In this document: positions 41,995-52,924 of the stretch, in pieces | How positions within the stretch are numbered: the first letter of the stretch is position 1 | How the letters are laid out: the number at the start of each line of letters is the position of its first letter | Assembly (NCBI GenBank): GCA_043228905.1 | Contig: JBHGNT010000001.1 | Coordinates: forward strand, 18,910,001-18,974,000 | Reading direction: 5' to 3' | DNA: 64,000 bases | From: Azolla caroliniana | Lineage: Eukaryota > Polypodiophyta | Translations under genes and position numbers: made by a program | The notes under the pieces: model-generated | Seen by the model: the letters and a program-made list of their open reading frames with translations, nothing else | Databases searched by the model: none | Told to the model about the DNA's origin: nothing

Positions 41995-42374
41995 TGTTGA
42001 GAATCAAGCTCAACTTGGTCTAGTGTGTGAACTCACCTTGAGAGTGAAGAGACACTCCAACGGTCAAGAGTCACCATTATGTCACCACTTTGTATTCTAG
42101 CATTTAGTATGAGTCATAGAATCATATTCTATGACACATAACTTATGAGCTTTCACATTCCTTATGCTCCATGAGGCTTGTAGTTAATGAAGAGAGAGGG
42201 TAACTACATAAAGCACCCTCCTCCCACCTTGTATTTGGTCGTGTCTTTCTCCTTTGTTAATATACTTAACCTTGCATATACTCTGTGTCTCTGTCTCTCT
42301 CTATCTATCTCACACACACACACACAGTTCACACCTATTCCGCTTCACAAGAATCCATCTCTTGATTCTTTACA
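41995..42374 (+). repeat. 5' LTR of Copia-F
   Basis: 380 bp, from TGTTGAGAATC to TTCTTTACA. Its first 192 bp match 46362-46553 with only a few differences. Confidence 0.85.
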
Positions 42375-42386
42375 TGGTATCAGAGT
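42375..42386 (+). other. Primer-binding site of Copia-F
   Basis: TGGTATCAGAGT, directly after the LTR, complements initiator-Met tRNA. Confidence 0.8.
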
Positions 42387-42533
42387 GATTTGGTAGCTCG
42401 ATCTAGCCCATTCACCTCATCGTGATCGTGTGTTGTGCTCCACGCCGACGACCAAGAACCGGCTCATCGCTATCGTAGCTTCGCTACATAGCACGCATTC
42501 GAAGAGAGAAGAAGAAGAAGAAGAATCAACACA

Positions 42534-45500
42534 ATGAATACTCAAATGGGGAGCGCTCTCCCTACCGAGAAGTTGGATCGAAACAACTTCGCATCTTGGG
42601 AGTACAAGATGCACCAATACCTTGTTGGACAAGGCTATTGGAGCTACATCAAAAGAGCGCATGAAGATCGACCCGCTTAAGCGGCTCGCGGATATGCGAC
42701 ATGGGAGCAAGCCGTAAGTCGTGTGATGTATTGTTTGGCGACATGTGTTCACGACCACATGCTCGGTTACATTCGAGAAGCCAAGACACTGAAGGAAGCA
42801 TGGGAAAATCTAGGAAAGATTTTCACTGCCAACACGACCGCGAGGAAGCTTCAACTCCGCCAAGAGTTGAACAACATTCAACAAAGGGACATGTCCATCA
42901 CGACATACACCTTGAAGATCAAGGAGCTTTGCGACTCACTCGGCTCAATAAGCGTAAGTATAGATGATGATGAGATGGCGCAAATATGCCTCGGCTGCCT
43001 CGCACCTCGAAACCGGAGATGACACTACGCACCCGGTTGGGCACATCGGCAATGTTCCGTTCGGAAAAGAAGGTAAGCAAAATTAAATTAAAAATGTCTT
43101 GCATGTACCGACCATTACGAAGAATGTGGTCTTCGTCGGCCAAATTGTAGAGCAAGGGATGCAAGTTCGATTTAATCAAGGCAGTTGCTTCATCGAAAAA
43201 GAGGGCTGACTCATCGCACACGGACGAAGAGAGGGCCGAATGTTCATTCTCGACCCACACGAGATGAAATCGGCCATGTTCGCAAAGGGCATGAAAGCCA
43301 ACTCCGACATAGAGTTGTGGCACAAGCAAATCGGCCATATCAATCTCAACAAACTCAAAGCAATGAAATCGAAAGGAGTCATCATCGGACTCCCGACATT
43401 CAAAGAAAAGGAGATTGAAGGTGTATGTGAAGCGTGCCAATTCGGCAAGCAACACCGACACCCATTCCCGAAAGAGCGGAACGTGAGCGAAGGTCTACTC
43501 GACGTAGTCCATTCCGACGTATGGGGACCGGCGCAGACGGCTACATTCGGCAGATGCCGATATTACGTGCTCTTCATCAACGACTTCTCTAGGCACACCT
43601 GGATCTACCCGATGCGGCAAAAGAGCAAAGTGTTCGGACATGTACGTTGTCTTCAATCGGATGGCGGCAAGGAGTACTTCTCGGACGACTTCATGACATA
43701 TCTCCGAAGGGAAGGAATTCGGCGAGAATTCACTTGCCGACACACTCCGCAACAAAATGGGGTAGCCGAGCGCAAAAATAGGCACATCCTCTAAGTAGCG
43801 TGGGCCATGATGAACGAGAAGCATATGCCCATGTCATATTGAGCCAAAGCTGCAAATACGGCCGTCTACCTAATGCACCGGTGCACAACATCCAGCGTGC
43901 ACGAGGTCACTCCGCACAAAAAATACTTTGGAAAGAAGTCGGACTTATCACACATCCACATATTCGGAACGATAGCATACGTGCACATCCCCGACGAGAA
44001 GCGTCAAAAGCTTGACCCGAAGTCGGAGAAATGTATCCTCGTAGGATACTCATTGGAGCAAAAGGGGTACAAGTGCTACAACCCTTCAACTCGAAAATCT
44101 CGAGTAAGTCGAGATGTCGTTTTTGACGAGTCCGCATCCTGGTACGCACCAGAGACAACTCCGACTCCGACTCCGCTCGACCCAAAATCTGCCAACCAAG
44201 AGATCGAGGATGAAGATCACCCTACGCGCATGATCGAAGAAAGTCCGATCACGACCCGATTGAGCGGACCTCAAGAGCTGTTGAGCGATCAAAGCACATC
44301 ACGGTCTAGCCCGAAGATGGACAAAGGCAAGGCGAAAATGGCGGAATATGAAGACAATCACTTCGACGACGATGAATCAACTCACTCACTCGATAGTGAG
44401 TTCGGCGGCTTCGATGTACCAATCGGAGCTAAGAAAGCCCTCATCTTTGCAAATGAAAAGCTATGTCGCTCCACCCGTGAAAAGAATCCGGTCAGACGAT
44501 TCGGCTACGACTACATGGCATATCACTATGCCTTTATGATGAAGGTCGCGATAGTACGCGAGTCGGAAACATTTTCCGAAGCAGCCAAGGATCCGCGATG
44601 GATCGAAGCCATGAACAAGGAGATGCAGGCACTACGCAAGAACGAGACATGGGATCTCGTTCCCACCTCACCACATAAAAAGGCAATTGGATGTAGATGG
44701 ATTTACAAAGTGAAGTACAACGTCGATGGTTCTGTCAACCGCTACAAAGCGCGACTCCTAGCGAAAGGCTACGCACAAATGCACGGAGTTGACTACGAAG
44801 AGACCTTTACCCCGGTGGCAAAGATGACGACGGTACAGACCGTAATTGCGCTTGCCGCGGTGAAAGGGTGGCACCTCCATCAAATGGACGTCAAGAACGC
44901 CTTTCTACAAGGCGAATTGGAAGAGATGTACGTGATACAACCACTCGGCTTCAACTCGAGCACCCATCCGAAAGTTGTATGCCGACTCAAGAAGCCACTC
45001 TACGGCCTCAAGCAAGCACCACGTGCTTGGCATTCGAAGATAACGCAATATCTTCATCAAATCGGCTTCCGTATGTCAAAATCGGACAACTCCCTCCACA
45101 TACGAAGCGATTCCGCCAGTCCGATCGTCATCATCTTATATGTGGATGACCTAATCATTGGAGGTGAGCATCTCGTCGAACTCAATAAGGTCAAAACCCT
45201 CCTTTCTGACAAGTTCGAGATGACAGACATGAAGGAGCTCCACTACTTCCTCGACATCGAGGTAATTCGAACTCCGGCCGGAATCATGATCTCTCAACGG
45301 CACTATATCCTCAACTTGTTATGCAAGCTCAGGATGGCCGAGTGCAAATCCGCGACAACCCCGCTCCATTGCAATCTCAAAGTGGATGCGAACTCTAGCA
45401 CCAAAGCATGTGAGCCGACTCAGTATCAGCAACTCATTGGGAGTCTCATCTACCTCACGATCACATGACCTGATCTCAGTTATCCGGTCGGTCTCCTTAG

Positions 45501-46125
45501 CCAATTCATGCAAACACCGCGTGATACTCACTTGGATTGTGCTAAGTGAGTTCTACGCTACATGAGTGGCACAATGGATTGCGGCATCCTCTACAAGACC
45601 GCGATGCCAATACGACTCGAGGGGTACACAGACGCCGATTGGGCCGGCTACAAAGCTGATAGAAGATCAACCTCCGGATTTGTTTTCTCCCTCGGCAGCG
45701 AAGCAATATCCTGGAGTAACAAGAAGTAGCCTACCGTCGCTCTTTCGAGTACAGAGGCGGAATACATGGGTGCAGTCGTAGCTACGTCTGAAGCCGTATG
45801 GCTCAAGAGGATTTTGAAGGATCTGGGCGTACCCATCAAGGATTTGACTTCCCTTTACTGTGACAACATGAGCAGTATCTATCTGGCTTGGAACCCGGTG
45901 TTCCACGCACGGACAAAGCACATCGAAGTGCACTATGACTTCATCCGAGAGCGCGTTCTGGCTGGCGATGTCGACCTACAACACATTAGCACCAATCTTC
46001 AAACGACTGAAATCTTCACTAAAGCCTTAGGAGCCGACAAGCTATGGCAATTCATGACCGATCTCGGATTGACGATCCCTGACTTGCCAAGCTTGAGGGG
46101 GAGTACTGAAGACACTACGCAATAA
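42534..46125 (+). pseudogene. Copia-F gag-pol
   Basis: Gag starts at the ATG at 42534 (MNTQMGSALPTEKL), with KMHQYLVGQGYW and LQLRQELNNIQQRDMS. A deletion near 43020 removes the zinc knuckle and protease. The pre-integrase region has LWHKQIGHINLNKL (from 43240). Integrase has HSDVWGPAQ, SDGGKEYF and VAERKNR, with all three catalytic residues present. Reverse transcriptase runs 44600-45300 with NAFLQGELEEMY and the catalytic YVDD. RNase H (DADWAGYKADRRSTSG, SSTEAEYMGA) runs to 46125. Stops occur at 43794, about 43840, 45466 (TGA for Arg in ITRPDLSYPVG), 45547 and 45728. It is the best preserved Copia pol here, but is not functional. Confidence 0.88.
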
Positions 46126-46361
46126 CGCGTAGATTCTACAACCGCGCACTACGCAATAACGCGTGGATTCCGCAACCACGCAACAAAGCAGAGAAGAGCT
46201 GATCTACCGCGCAAAGCCACGAAGAAACACGCAAGCCGAAGCACAGACTTCGTAACTACGCACAATGCAAGCTGGAGCACGGATTCCGCAACTCCGGAAC
46301 GCAAGTTGAAGCGGATTTCGGATACCGTCTGAAACCGACCCGACTTGAGCTTGAGGGGGTG
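46106..46361 (+). repeat. Copia-F 3' untranslated region with ~35-bp repeats
   Basis: Between the pol stop and the 3' LTR. Two to three imperfect copies of a CACTACGCAATAACGCGT-containing unit lie at about 46117-46190, with degenerate GCAAGC-rich copies after it. Confidence 0.5.
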
Positions 46362-46553
46362 TGTTGAGAATCAAGCTCAACTTGGTCTAGTGTGTGAACT
46401 CACCTTGAGAGTGAAGAGATACTCCAATGGTCAAGAGTCACCATTATGACACCACTTTGTATTCTAGCATTTAGTATGAGTCATAGAATCATATTCTATG
46501 ACACATAACTTATGAGCTTTCACATTCCCCATGCTCCATGAGGCTTGTAGTTA
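46362..46553 (+). repeat. 3' LTR of Copia-F, truncated
   Basis: The first 192 bp of the LTR, preceded by the purine tract TTGAGCTTGAGGGGGTG. It breaks off at GTAGTTA, where rpoC2 homology begins. Confidence 0.8.
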
Positions 46554-47940
46554 TCATATGGTAATGTTATTAATGTATCTCCCTCCCCAAGGATGTCTCC
46601 AGAAGTTTTCTGAATAATAGCTCCCTGAGTTGCTAAAAAAGCCTTCGCTATTCTGGCTAACAAATATTTATGATGAATGGCTACAATTTGACTAGACTAA
46701 AGACAAACGTCATTTTTACAGAAGCTTCTATTTTCACCAAGCAATAATCCAAGCTTAATTAACAACGTTGGTTGACGTGGGTAATTCCGCAATGAATAGT
46801 CAGAGAAAGGTCTATCTAGATAAAAACCCGTCATTGGTATATTTAAAAACAAACCCATCTTCATCAATAAGAAAAAAAATTCCATGTTCCGGTGTATCTA
46901 TGGAATCCTCGATCGATAAAGTTTCGTAAGTCAGAGTTTCGCCACCCAATGTGGGATGAGAAAGCACCAAAAGGGAAGTGCTCCGTAAACTTCCTAGTAA
47001 ACCCAATCCTTCAAAAATTCCCCAATGAAGAATGGGATCTAATCTACCGGTTTTGGACGACTCTTGAAAATTTGGATTTATATAGTTCTTTGGAAAAAAT
47101 ATATGATTGGAGGACGGAATTTTTTTCAAGTTAGTACCGCCCCGGGTGCTATTATTTGTACTCGATTCGAGGTCGTTGGACTCTTCCACAACGGGACCTT
47201 TGTGTCTATTTATATTCGAATCAATAGAGAATCTTTATAAAAGAAATTGAATGCTGATAGGGTTAGGTAAGATGCACCCCGTTTTGATATTGAGTGAACA
47301 ATACCTTGATGTTTGGCAACTGATCTATCATTGCTATTGAATGAGTCGAGATCAACTCGGGCTGGGAATGACTTGTGAGTGGGCATCAACAGTTGATAAG
47401 TCCGATCGGCCTTAACCCTTTTCCGTAGAGGAGGTGCCTTACAAAAAACCGTTAAGTTAATCTGAGGAAAACTGCTCAGAAGTTTATTTATTCTTGCACT
47501 GGTAAGAGATATAGAAGCCTTTCTTGTAGAGGAAAAATGATAGAAATGTTTTTGCCAATTAACTACCAAACAAGCTCTAACTGATTGTATAGTTCTATGG
47601 TTGGTTATTTCAATTCTTTCACCATTCTTATATGAAATATAAATAAAGGTTTCAATTAGGCTTTTTTGTGTGTTTGGCTTTTCTGCATGGGAGACTATTC
47701 CTACAAAAGAATTGTTGAATACGCTATAAAGTGTCAATTATACCATATTCATTTTATTCGTTCGAGTAATAAGAAATACGAAATCTCTTATATATGGATG
47801 AAACAAGAAACCCTGGCTCGTGTGATAGTTACCAGTTTCACATTCAAAAGCAGTAGTTTCGGAAGTTCTCATGAAAACCTTTCCTTCAAAAATATATATA
47901 TGCAAAGACTTTAAAATCTCAATTTTAAATTATTGTAAAA
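46554..47940 (-). pseudogene. rpoC2: rpoC2 fragment (plastid RNA polymerase beta'')
   Basis: Minus strand. Three segments line up with plastid RpoC2. 47737-47210 has IEITNHRTIQSVRACLVVNW and ASISLTSARINKLLSSFPQI. 47189-46812 has FEGLGLLGSLRS and LIDEDGFVFK. About 46690-46560 has KIAKAFLATQGA and SGDILGEGDTLITLPYD. The frame shifts between 47210 and 47189 and is broken again near 46800. It starts at the Copia-F junction and loses similarity beyond about 47740. The gene would encode the beta'' subunit of the plastid-encoded polymerase; here it is only a relic. Confidence 0.85.
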
Positions 47941-48034
47941 TCGAATTGAGTCTTTTGTTGATTATTAGAGAAGTTCCCGATAGAGAATCATTTAGTTTAC
48001 TCTCTGAATTTTATTTGAACCCCAATTCTGGTTC

Positions 48035-48070
48035 GAGCCGTATGAGGTAGGAAACTCTCAAGTTCGGTTC
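48035..48070 (+). ncRNA. Group II intron domain V remnant
   Basis: GAGCCGTATGAGG...CTCAAGTTCGGTTC folds as the conserved hairpin of group II intron domain V, with the AGCCGT/GTTCGGTT pairing. The host plastid gene was not identified. It lies on the strand opposite the neighbouring rpoC2 and trnS. Confidence 0.65.
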
Positions 48071-48222
48071 TGAGGGAGGTCTACAAAAAGATCCATCCAT
48101 CCATCGTTTTTGGATTCTTATCAAATGACCGTGGGCGAAACCCTGGACGTAGAGATTGAATCTCTCTTCTTCTTCTTTTTAGTTGCTCCATCGAGAGGTT
48201 AATGATTTTATCAAATATTGAA

Positions 48223-48309
48223 GGAGAGAGAGGGATTCGAACCCTCGGTACATTTGAATAGTACAACGGATTAACAATCCGACACGTTATACCTCTCGGC
48301 CATCTCTCC
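48223..48309 (-). tRNA. trnS: trnS-GCU-like plastid tRNA with anticodon changed to GUU
   Basis: An 87-nt class II tRNA on the minus strand. It has a seven-pair acceptor stem (GGAGAGA with TCTCTCC), GGCCGAGAGGT in the D arm, a long variable arm and GGTTCGAATCC in the T arm. The backbone is that of plastid trnS-GCU, and psaM follows as in plastid genomes. The anticodon loop reads TTGTTAA where trnS-GCU has TTGCTAA, making the anticodon GUU (48273-48275 on the plus strand, AAC). This is a single C-to-T change, consistent with decay in the nucleus, so it is probably a pseudogene. Confidence 0.8.
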
Positions 48310-48539
48310 AAGCAAAATGATCTTTCGGACTTTAACATGAAGTTGTGATAGAAGTCTATATTTTGAATGGTAGTTTAAACAAATCTCCATTGACGAAATA
48401 AAAAAACATATGCTTTGGTAATTAGGTCCAAAAGGAATACTAGATTGGGTGGGGGTTCCTCATTGCCCCCCCCCCAAGGAACATATCACAGTCTGGGTGG
48501 GACTGATTAAGTGAGTCGCCTATAACAAAACAGGATCAA

Positions 48540-48638
48540 TCAACGATACAGTGCAACAACTAACGTTGTAGCTAAACTGCTTGTTGCAAAGGCACTAACA
48601 AGTGCCAAAATTATTTGAATGTCAGAAATTGATGTCAT
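48540..48638 (-). CDS. psaM: psaM, photosystem I subunit XII (in plastid insertion)
   Basis: A short minus-strand ORF of 32 residues, starting MTSISDIQIILALVSAF and ending ALYR. It has the length and start typical of PsaM, a single-span photosystem I subunit. The gene is absent from flowering-plant plastids. It lies next to trnS, its usual plastid neighbour. The ORF is intact, but the usual ALRLG segment reads ATTLV, so it has diverged. In the nucleus without a promoter or targeting signal it is probably silent. Confidence 0.72.
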   Translation of the reverse strand: MTSISDIQIILALVSAFATSSLATTLVVALYR

Positions 48639-48787
48639 TACCTTTGTTTTTTATCTCCCATTCCTTTGGTTATAAGTCAATGAACAAGAAAATGTTTCAT
48701 TCACCTAGGGTTGAGCCTTGATTCATTGTATCAATCCTAATTCACGATGGCTACATCGAGCCAAGTACCCGCGGGTGTACCCGGAGA

Positions 48788-48997
48788 GGATACGTGGTGG
48801 GAGAGACTGTAAAACTATTGAAAGAATTAAATGCTTTTTATGAGTATGACATAATTTTATTTGACGTCTTAGGGGATGTAGTTTGTGGAGGCTTCGCAAC
48901 TCCATCGAATTATGCGGATTATTGTATTACAATAATTGATAATGGGTTTGATGCTCTTTTTGCGGCAAACTGTATTGCTGCATTAGTAAGAGAAAAA
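48788..48997 (+). pseudogene. chlL: chlL fragment (light-independent protochlorophyllide reductase)
   Basis: About 70 residues reading [20 protein letters not shown], then [20 protein letters not shown] and [19 protein letters not shown]. This is the core of ChlL, the ATP-binding iron-sulfur subunit of dark-operative protochlorophyllide reductase, which resembles nitrogenase NifH. CGGF includes one of the cysteines that ligate the 4Fe-4S cluster. Both ends are truncated. chlL is a marker of non-flowering plants and algae, so it constrains the host lineage. Confidence 0.88.
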
Positions 48998-49287
48998 GTG
49001 TTCTTCTCACTATCTGTTCGATTCATACCGAACCGACGATAAACAAAAAAAATAGTTGAGTATTAGGGGCACTCTTGGGTAGTATTTCTAGTTTTTAGTC
49101 CACTATCGACGGAGCCGCTTCCTCCAGATAGTCTCTATTTCGCATAGGTTGTCTATTCAGCAATTTGAGAGAGAGAAAAAGCGATGATTCCAATCCATTA
49201 ATTTTTTTTATTGTACTCTTTTTATTTTTATCTCACCCCTTTATCCTTTCTCACTCGAAGAGCGATAGGAATCAATATTTTTTCGAT

Positions 49288-49405
49288 ATGAGTGTTATAT
49301 ATCAAATAAATATCCAACCGCGGCGTGATTTGGGTGATGGGGGAAGAAACCATTTTTTCCCTCGATTATGGGCTCGGTGTGACAATTGTGAGAATACACT
49401 TCTGT
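49288..49405 (+). pseudogene. accD: accD fragment, copy 1
   Basis: A short remnant with [14 protein letters not shown] at 49365-49405, matching the zinc-finger region of plastid AccD (acetyl-CoA carboxylase beta subunit), and a shortened, degenerate N-terminus from 49288. It runs directly into petB on the opposite strand, exactly as in copy 2. Confidence 0.65.
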
Positions 49406-49585
49406 AACGGTCGGGCGATAATAAGAAGTCATGGAAAAACTGATGGCTACCTGGATTGAAAAGCGAGTCAATGTAATTCCCCCCAAACAATAGAATATGG
49501 TCACGTAAGGAGGAACATATTTACTACTAATATCATCAGCAATTGCCTGAATTTCAAGGTGCTCTTGAAACCAATCGTATATCTT
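49405..49585 (-). pseudogene. petB: petB exon 2 fragment, copy 1
   Basis: Minus strand, starting at the intron border. Frame-broken remnants match the N-terminal part of cytochrome b6: IYDWF, the IQAIADDI-type region, and [20 protein letters not shown] then YYRPTVTEV. It belongs to the b6f complex of thylakoids. A group II intron end with a domain V hairpin (49624-49658) lies just upstream in the gene's sense. Confidence 0.75.
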
Positions 49586-49623
49586 ATCGAGGTGGGTAAG
49601 GTTTTTTTTTCAACTCCCCCTCT

Positions 49624-49658
49624 GTAAACCGTACATGAGGTTTTGCTCTCACACAGCT
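49624..49658 (-). ncRNA. petB group II intron domain V, copy 1
   Basis: On the minus strand AGCTGTGTGAGAGC...CTCATGTACGGTTTAC forms the domain V hairpin. It lies about 40 bases before exon 2. Confidence 0.6.
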
Positions 49659-49918
49659 TAAACAAATATATTTGAGTAATCATCCATTCTTTTAATTAAA
49701 TAGTCACTTGATATGAAGATAGAATGAGAAAAATTCTTCATCTTTTTTTTTCATTAAATGCTTTAAAGATAGAAGAAAAGGAGACATGATCGTTGCATCG
49801 TAAACTCATTTCATTTGGGCTTTTAGTTTAATGTTCCTATTCAACGGTCGTGGATATAGGAAAGAATTGATTGAATCTATTATTTCGGCTACGGTGAAAA
49901 GTAGACGAGGATAAATTG

Positions 49919-50098
49919 ATGTCTATAACAGATTGGTTTTAAGATAGACGCAAATTCGGTGGGTTGATCATCAGAGCTTTTCCAGAAGACACTTCGGAGG
50001 ATTCGAGTGAAAATGGAAAAGACAAGGAGAAAAAAATTAATATCAATACTCATAAGGGATTATGGGCTAGGTGTGACAATTGTGAGAATCTGCTTCTC
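49919..50098 (+). pseudogene. accD: accD fragment, copy 2
   Basis: Starts MSITDWF and, after a one-base shift, DRRKFGGLI, then a charged ENGKDKEKK region and [15 protein letters not shown]. This matches the N-terminus and zinc-finger start of plastid AccD. It is joined at 50098 to petB exon 2 on the opposite strand, a junction shared with copy 1. Confidence 0.78.
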
Positions 50099-50100
50099 TA

Positions 50101-50279
50101 ATGGTTGGGCGATAATAAGAAGTCGTGGCAAAACCGATGGCTACTTGGACTGAAAAGCAAGTCAACATAATTCCCCCCAAACAATAAAATATGTTCACGT
50201 GATGAGAAACATATTTACTAGTAATATCATCAACAATTGCCTGAATTTCAAGGCGTTCTTCAAACCAATCGTATACCTT
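50101..50279 (-). pseudogene. petB: petB exon 2 fragment, copy 2
   Basis: Minus strand: [20 protein letters not shown], then [20 protein letters not shown] and YYRPTIREA. This is the first 60 or so residues of cytochrome b6 after the intron, in an open frame. Similarity ends where accD begins. The first exon (two codons) is not present. Confidence 0.85.
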
Positions 50280-50318
50280 ATCAAGGTGGGTAAGCTTTTT
50301 TATTTCAACTCCCCCTAT

Positions 50319-50353
50319 GTAAACCGTACGTGAGGTTTTGCTCTCACATAGCT
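50319..50353 (-). ncRNA. petB group II intron domain V, copy 2
   Basis: The same hairpin as copy 1 (AGCTATGTGAGAGC...CTCACGTACGGTTTAC), about 40 bases upstream of exon 2. Confidence 0.6.
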
Positions 50354-50809
50354 TAAACAAAGATATTTGAATAATCATCCATTCTTTTAATTAAATAGTC
50401 ACTTGATATGAAGATAGAATGAGAAAAGGTCTTCATCTTTTTTTCATTAAATGCTTTTAAGATAGAAGAAACTGAGATGTGATCATTGCATCGTAAACCT
50501 CAAAAATATGTTTTGCCTCAATCTCTTGTTAGCTTTTATTTTTCATTCAGGCAAGGAATGATTATGACTAGCATCTCAGGAAAACTCTTTACCTTATTGT
50601 TGGATCTATACTTAATTAATAGGGAGAAATCAATGGATATATATATATTTCTCGTTCCAATCTAATTGTCCGAGCATCTACGAACCTTGGATCTCTACTA
50701 TACTCCAGTAAATCCTTATTTTCAAAGGTGAGAAAACTTGATGGGCAAGAATTTTCCGACCACGACATAAATTTGTGAAACAATAGACAAATTGCGTGAT
50801 TATGATAGT

Positions 50810-52275
50810 TTTACACCACTACTGTATATTTTCGCGGTAATAAACATGATTCTTCTTTTGTACCAGTGGGAGGTAAAGTCTTTTCCGGTTTTTCCTCAAA
50901 GTATTGAAGTTAGCACTTTTGGTAATATATCGAGATTCTTTCTCTTGATTCGCTCACTATTATCCATTCCATTATCCTTTGATTATGTGCGATGTACAAA
51001 AATAACTATGGCAGAATTTTTATTATTTGTATCAACTGCAGGTTCGGGAGGAATGCTTCTGCGTAGTGCCAATGATCTAGTAACAGTTTTGTAGCTTTGG
51101 AGTGTTTGGGTCCATCCTCTTATCTTTTATCAGGATACGCCAAAAGAGATGTCAGATCGAACGAAGCGACTATGAAATTTCTATCGATGGGTGGCGTAAG
51201 TCCATCTTTGCTAATGTATGGGTTTTCCTTATCGTACGGACTCTCTAGCGGAGAGATTCAGCTTAATAAAATAGTTGATGGGCTCTTGCTAAACAATATG
51301 CTCGATCCTTTGGCAATTCATATATCCCTTGCATTAGTCTTGGCGGGGATGGCTTTTAAGCTCACGCTCGTTCCATTTCATCAATGGACTCCCGATGTAT
51401 ATGAAGGAGTGGGATTCGCTCTAAAAACAGTTCAGTCTTTATAGGTATAATCCCAAATAGATTGAACCATTATTTGCTATATCTAGCAGGTATCCGAAAG
51501 ACATAACAACCTTTCCGAACCTTTATTTGTATTGTTAACTAGCCCTTGCCTTGCACGCATTTCATGACAATCTACCAGAATTTCGTTTGTCCGACTGATT
51601 TTGTACAAGTAAAACAGGGAAATGTATAGAGAGATTTTTTTCTGAATATTTATATAATCATGTAAATTCAATTTTTATATCAACCTATTTAAAGTTAAAA
51701 AGTTCTCTTTTTTAGGGGTAGGTCTTACAAAGTATGATAATTTTTGTCAATTGCCAGCCTAGTCACTTCAATAACAAAATATATCGTTTTTGGTTGTTAT
51801 ATTTTTGTAAAAAAGATTGTTTCATTCCGTCAAAAGCTTTTGACAGATCAAATCAACCAAAGAAATTACCCCAAGATATAGAAAAAGTGTCAGTTAGGAA
51901 CGAAAAAACTCATAAAAATTCTCTACTATGTAGTAATAGTTTCTATCGACTTATTTATATTCAAAATCCATCTTGTAGGAGTGTAGATTCTGTCACAGAT
52001 AGGTAGGAATAAGGGAGAAAAACAATAGAAAAAGGAATTACTGGTGGATTAAAAAAAACAAATCAAGGATTCCTCGAGAAGTTAAAGGGTAAGTTTCTTT
52101 GCTGAATGAAAAACCGTCGTTCATTATAGAGCATCATATACGAAGGATCCTGTTCTAACACTGTCGTTGGTTTTCCATTCCCCTAAACCCTCAGAGGTAT
52201 TCCTCCACTATCTAGTTTTTCTGGTAAACTTTATATTTTTCTGGCACGGATGGATCCTGATATTCTCCCATTCGT
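50810..52275 (+). pseudogene. ndhB: ndhB fragment with group II intron (plastid NDH subunit 2)
   Basis: Exon 1 remnants: IPLSFDYVRCTKITMAEFLL and SANDLVTV, then after a one-base deletion near 51093 [35 protein letters not shown], and [11 protein letters not shown] ending at 51418. The intron opens GTGGGATTCG, as group II introns do at this site in ndhB. A second-exon piece at about 52105-52265 reads YTKDPVLTLSL and FIFFWHGWILI, matching the later NdhB helices. Most of exon 2 is deleted. NdhB belongs to the thylakoid NDH complex. Confidence 0.82.
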
Positions 52276-52370
52276 TCATTTTTGCGTCCTCACACCCAAA
52301 ATCGTTCGCTTACTGGGAGGACGATCATTCGCCCATCCCGAAGGAGATATAAGTACTTTTCCGCACGAGC

Positions 52371-52546
52371 CACGATCAGGGAGTTTAGGGTTAATGGTAA
52401 TGATGATTGGTGATGGAGATGGTGTGTTTGATGAGGATGATGAGCATCATGGGATTGATGGTGAGAGAGATGACAAGCATTGAGAAGCATTGTGGGGTGG
52501 GGGGTGGTGCCTAGAATGGCTCCACCCCCCTCCCAAGGGGGTTCAA
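52371..52546. other. Short GC-richer spacer between the plastid tract and Gypsy-H
   Basis: A GATGAT-rich run (52390-52480) and a G/C homopolymer-rich run near 52495-52545. No gene seen. Confidence 0.4.
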
Positions 52547-52842
52547 TGTTAAGGGGGAGGGAAGAGGGAGAGAAATGACAACAGAGAGATTGAGAGAAAT
52601 GTTCCTTGTATTCATTCATTTCCCATAAGGGGTTAAATAGGTCCAAAGGGGTAGATCCACAAGGATGCAAGCCCCCTTGGCATTCACACCTAGTCACTCA
52701 CTCACATCTCTTTGTATCTACCACACTCACACTTACATTCACACTCATAATCGTATAAAATCATACATACATATCCACACATTACATCTTTCACCCTCAC
52801 TTATCACACTTATCAATCACACATACGTCTCATACGGTAACA
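52547..52842 (+). repeat. 5' LTR of Gypsy-H (probable)
   Basis: About 296 bp, TGTTAAGGGGGAGG to ACGGTAACA, with matching TGTTA/TAACA ends. TGGCACGCCCGTGGG follows at 52848, resembling a Gypsy primer site and leader. No coding sequence remains: the internal part is interrupted by Copia-G at 52925 and resumes at about 56333 before plastid sequence at 56527. Confidence 0.45.
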
Positions 52843-52924
52843 TAATATGGCACGCCCGTGGGAGAGTGCCTTGCATGTCGATCCCACATGCCTTAATCAT
52901 AATATTTCTTCGACCGGAATTTTC

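Larger units (their letters stand above)
41995..46553 (+). mobile_element. Copia-F LTR retrotransposon
   Basis: Plus-strand Copia element with a 380-bp 5' LTR (41995-42374), an initiator-Met primer site, gag-pol, and a 3' LTR truncated after about 192 bp (46362-46553), where plastid rpoC2 sequence begins. It belongs to a different subfamily from Copia-A and Copia-I but the same broader lineage. Much of the pol frame is open from 43240 to 45468. The zinc knuckle and protease are missing. Confidence 0.9.
49363..50500. repeat. Direct duplication of the accD-petB junction
   Basis: Segments 49363-49806 and 50055-50500 are direct repeats of about 445 bp, offset by about 692 bp. Each contains the end of accD, the inverted petB exon, the intron end and a CATTAAATGCTTT tail. 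They differ at many sites. Confidence 0.75.
46554..52370. other. Nuclear insertion of plastid DNA, rearranged mosaic
   Basis: AT-rich tract holding recognisable but broken plastid genes in a non-plastid order and on mixed strands: rpoC2 (-), group II intron domain V (+), trnS-like (-), psaM (-), chlL (+), accD (+) joined to petB (-) twice, ndhB (+). Nearly every coding piece has frameshifts or stops, which indicates nuclear DNA of plastid origin rather than plastid sequence. trnS and psaM keep their normal adjacency. The remaining spacers (49000-49280, 50500-50790, 51430-52090) hold AT-rich sequence I could not assign. Confidence 0.88.

Noticed and set aside
41990-46559. CATAT on both sides of Copia-F as a target duplication
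   Set aside because: The right-hand LTR is truncated at that point, so the match next to it is probably chance.
46554-52370. A real plastid genome segment
   Set aside because: Gene order and strands are scrambled, almost every coding piece is frameshifted, and LTR retrotransposons flank and interrupt it.
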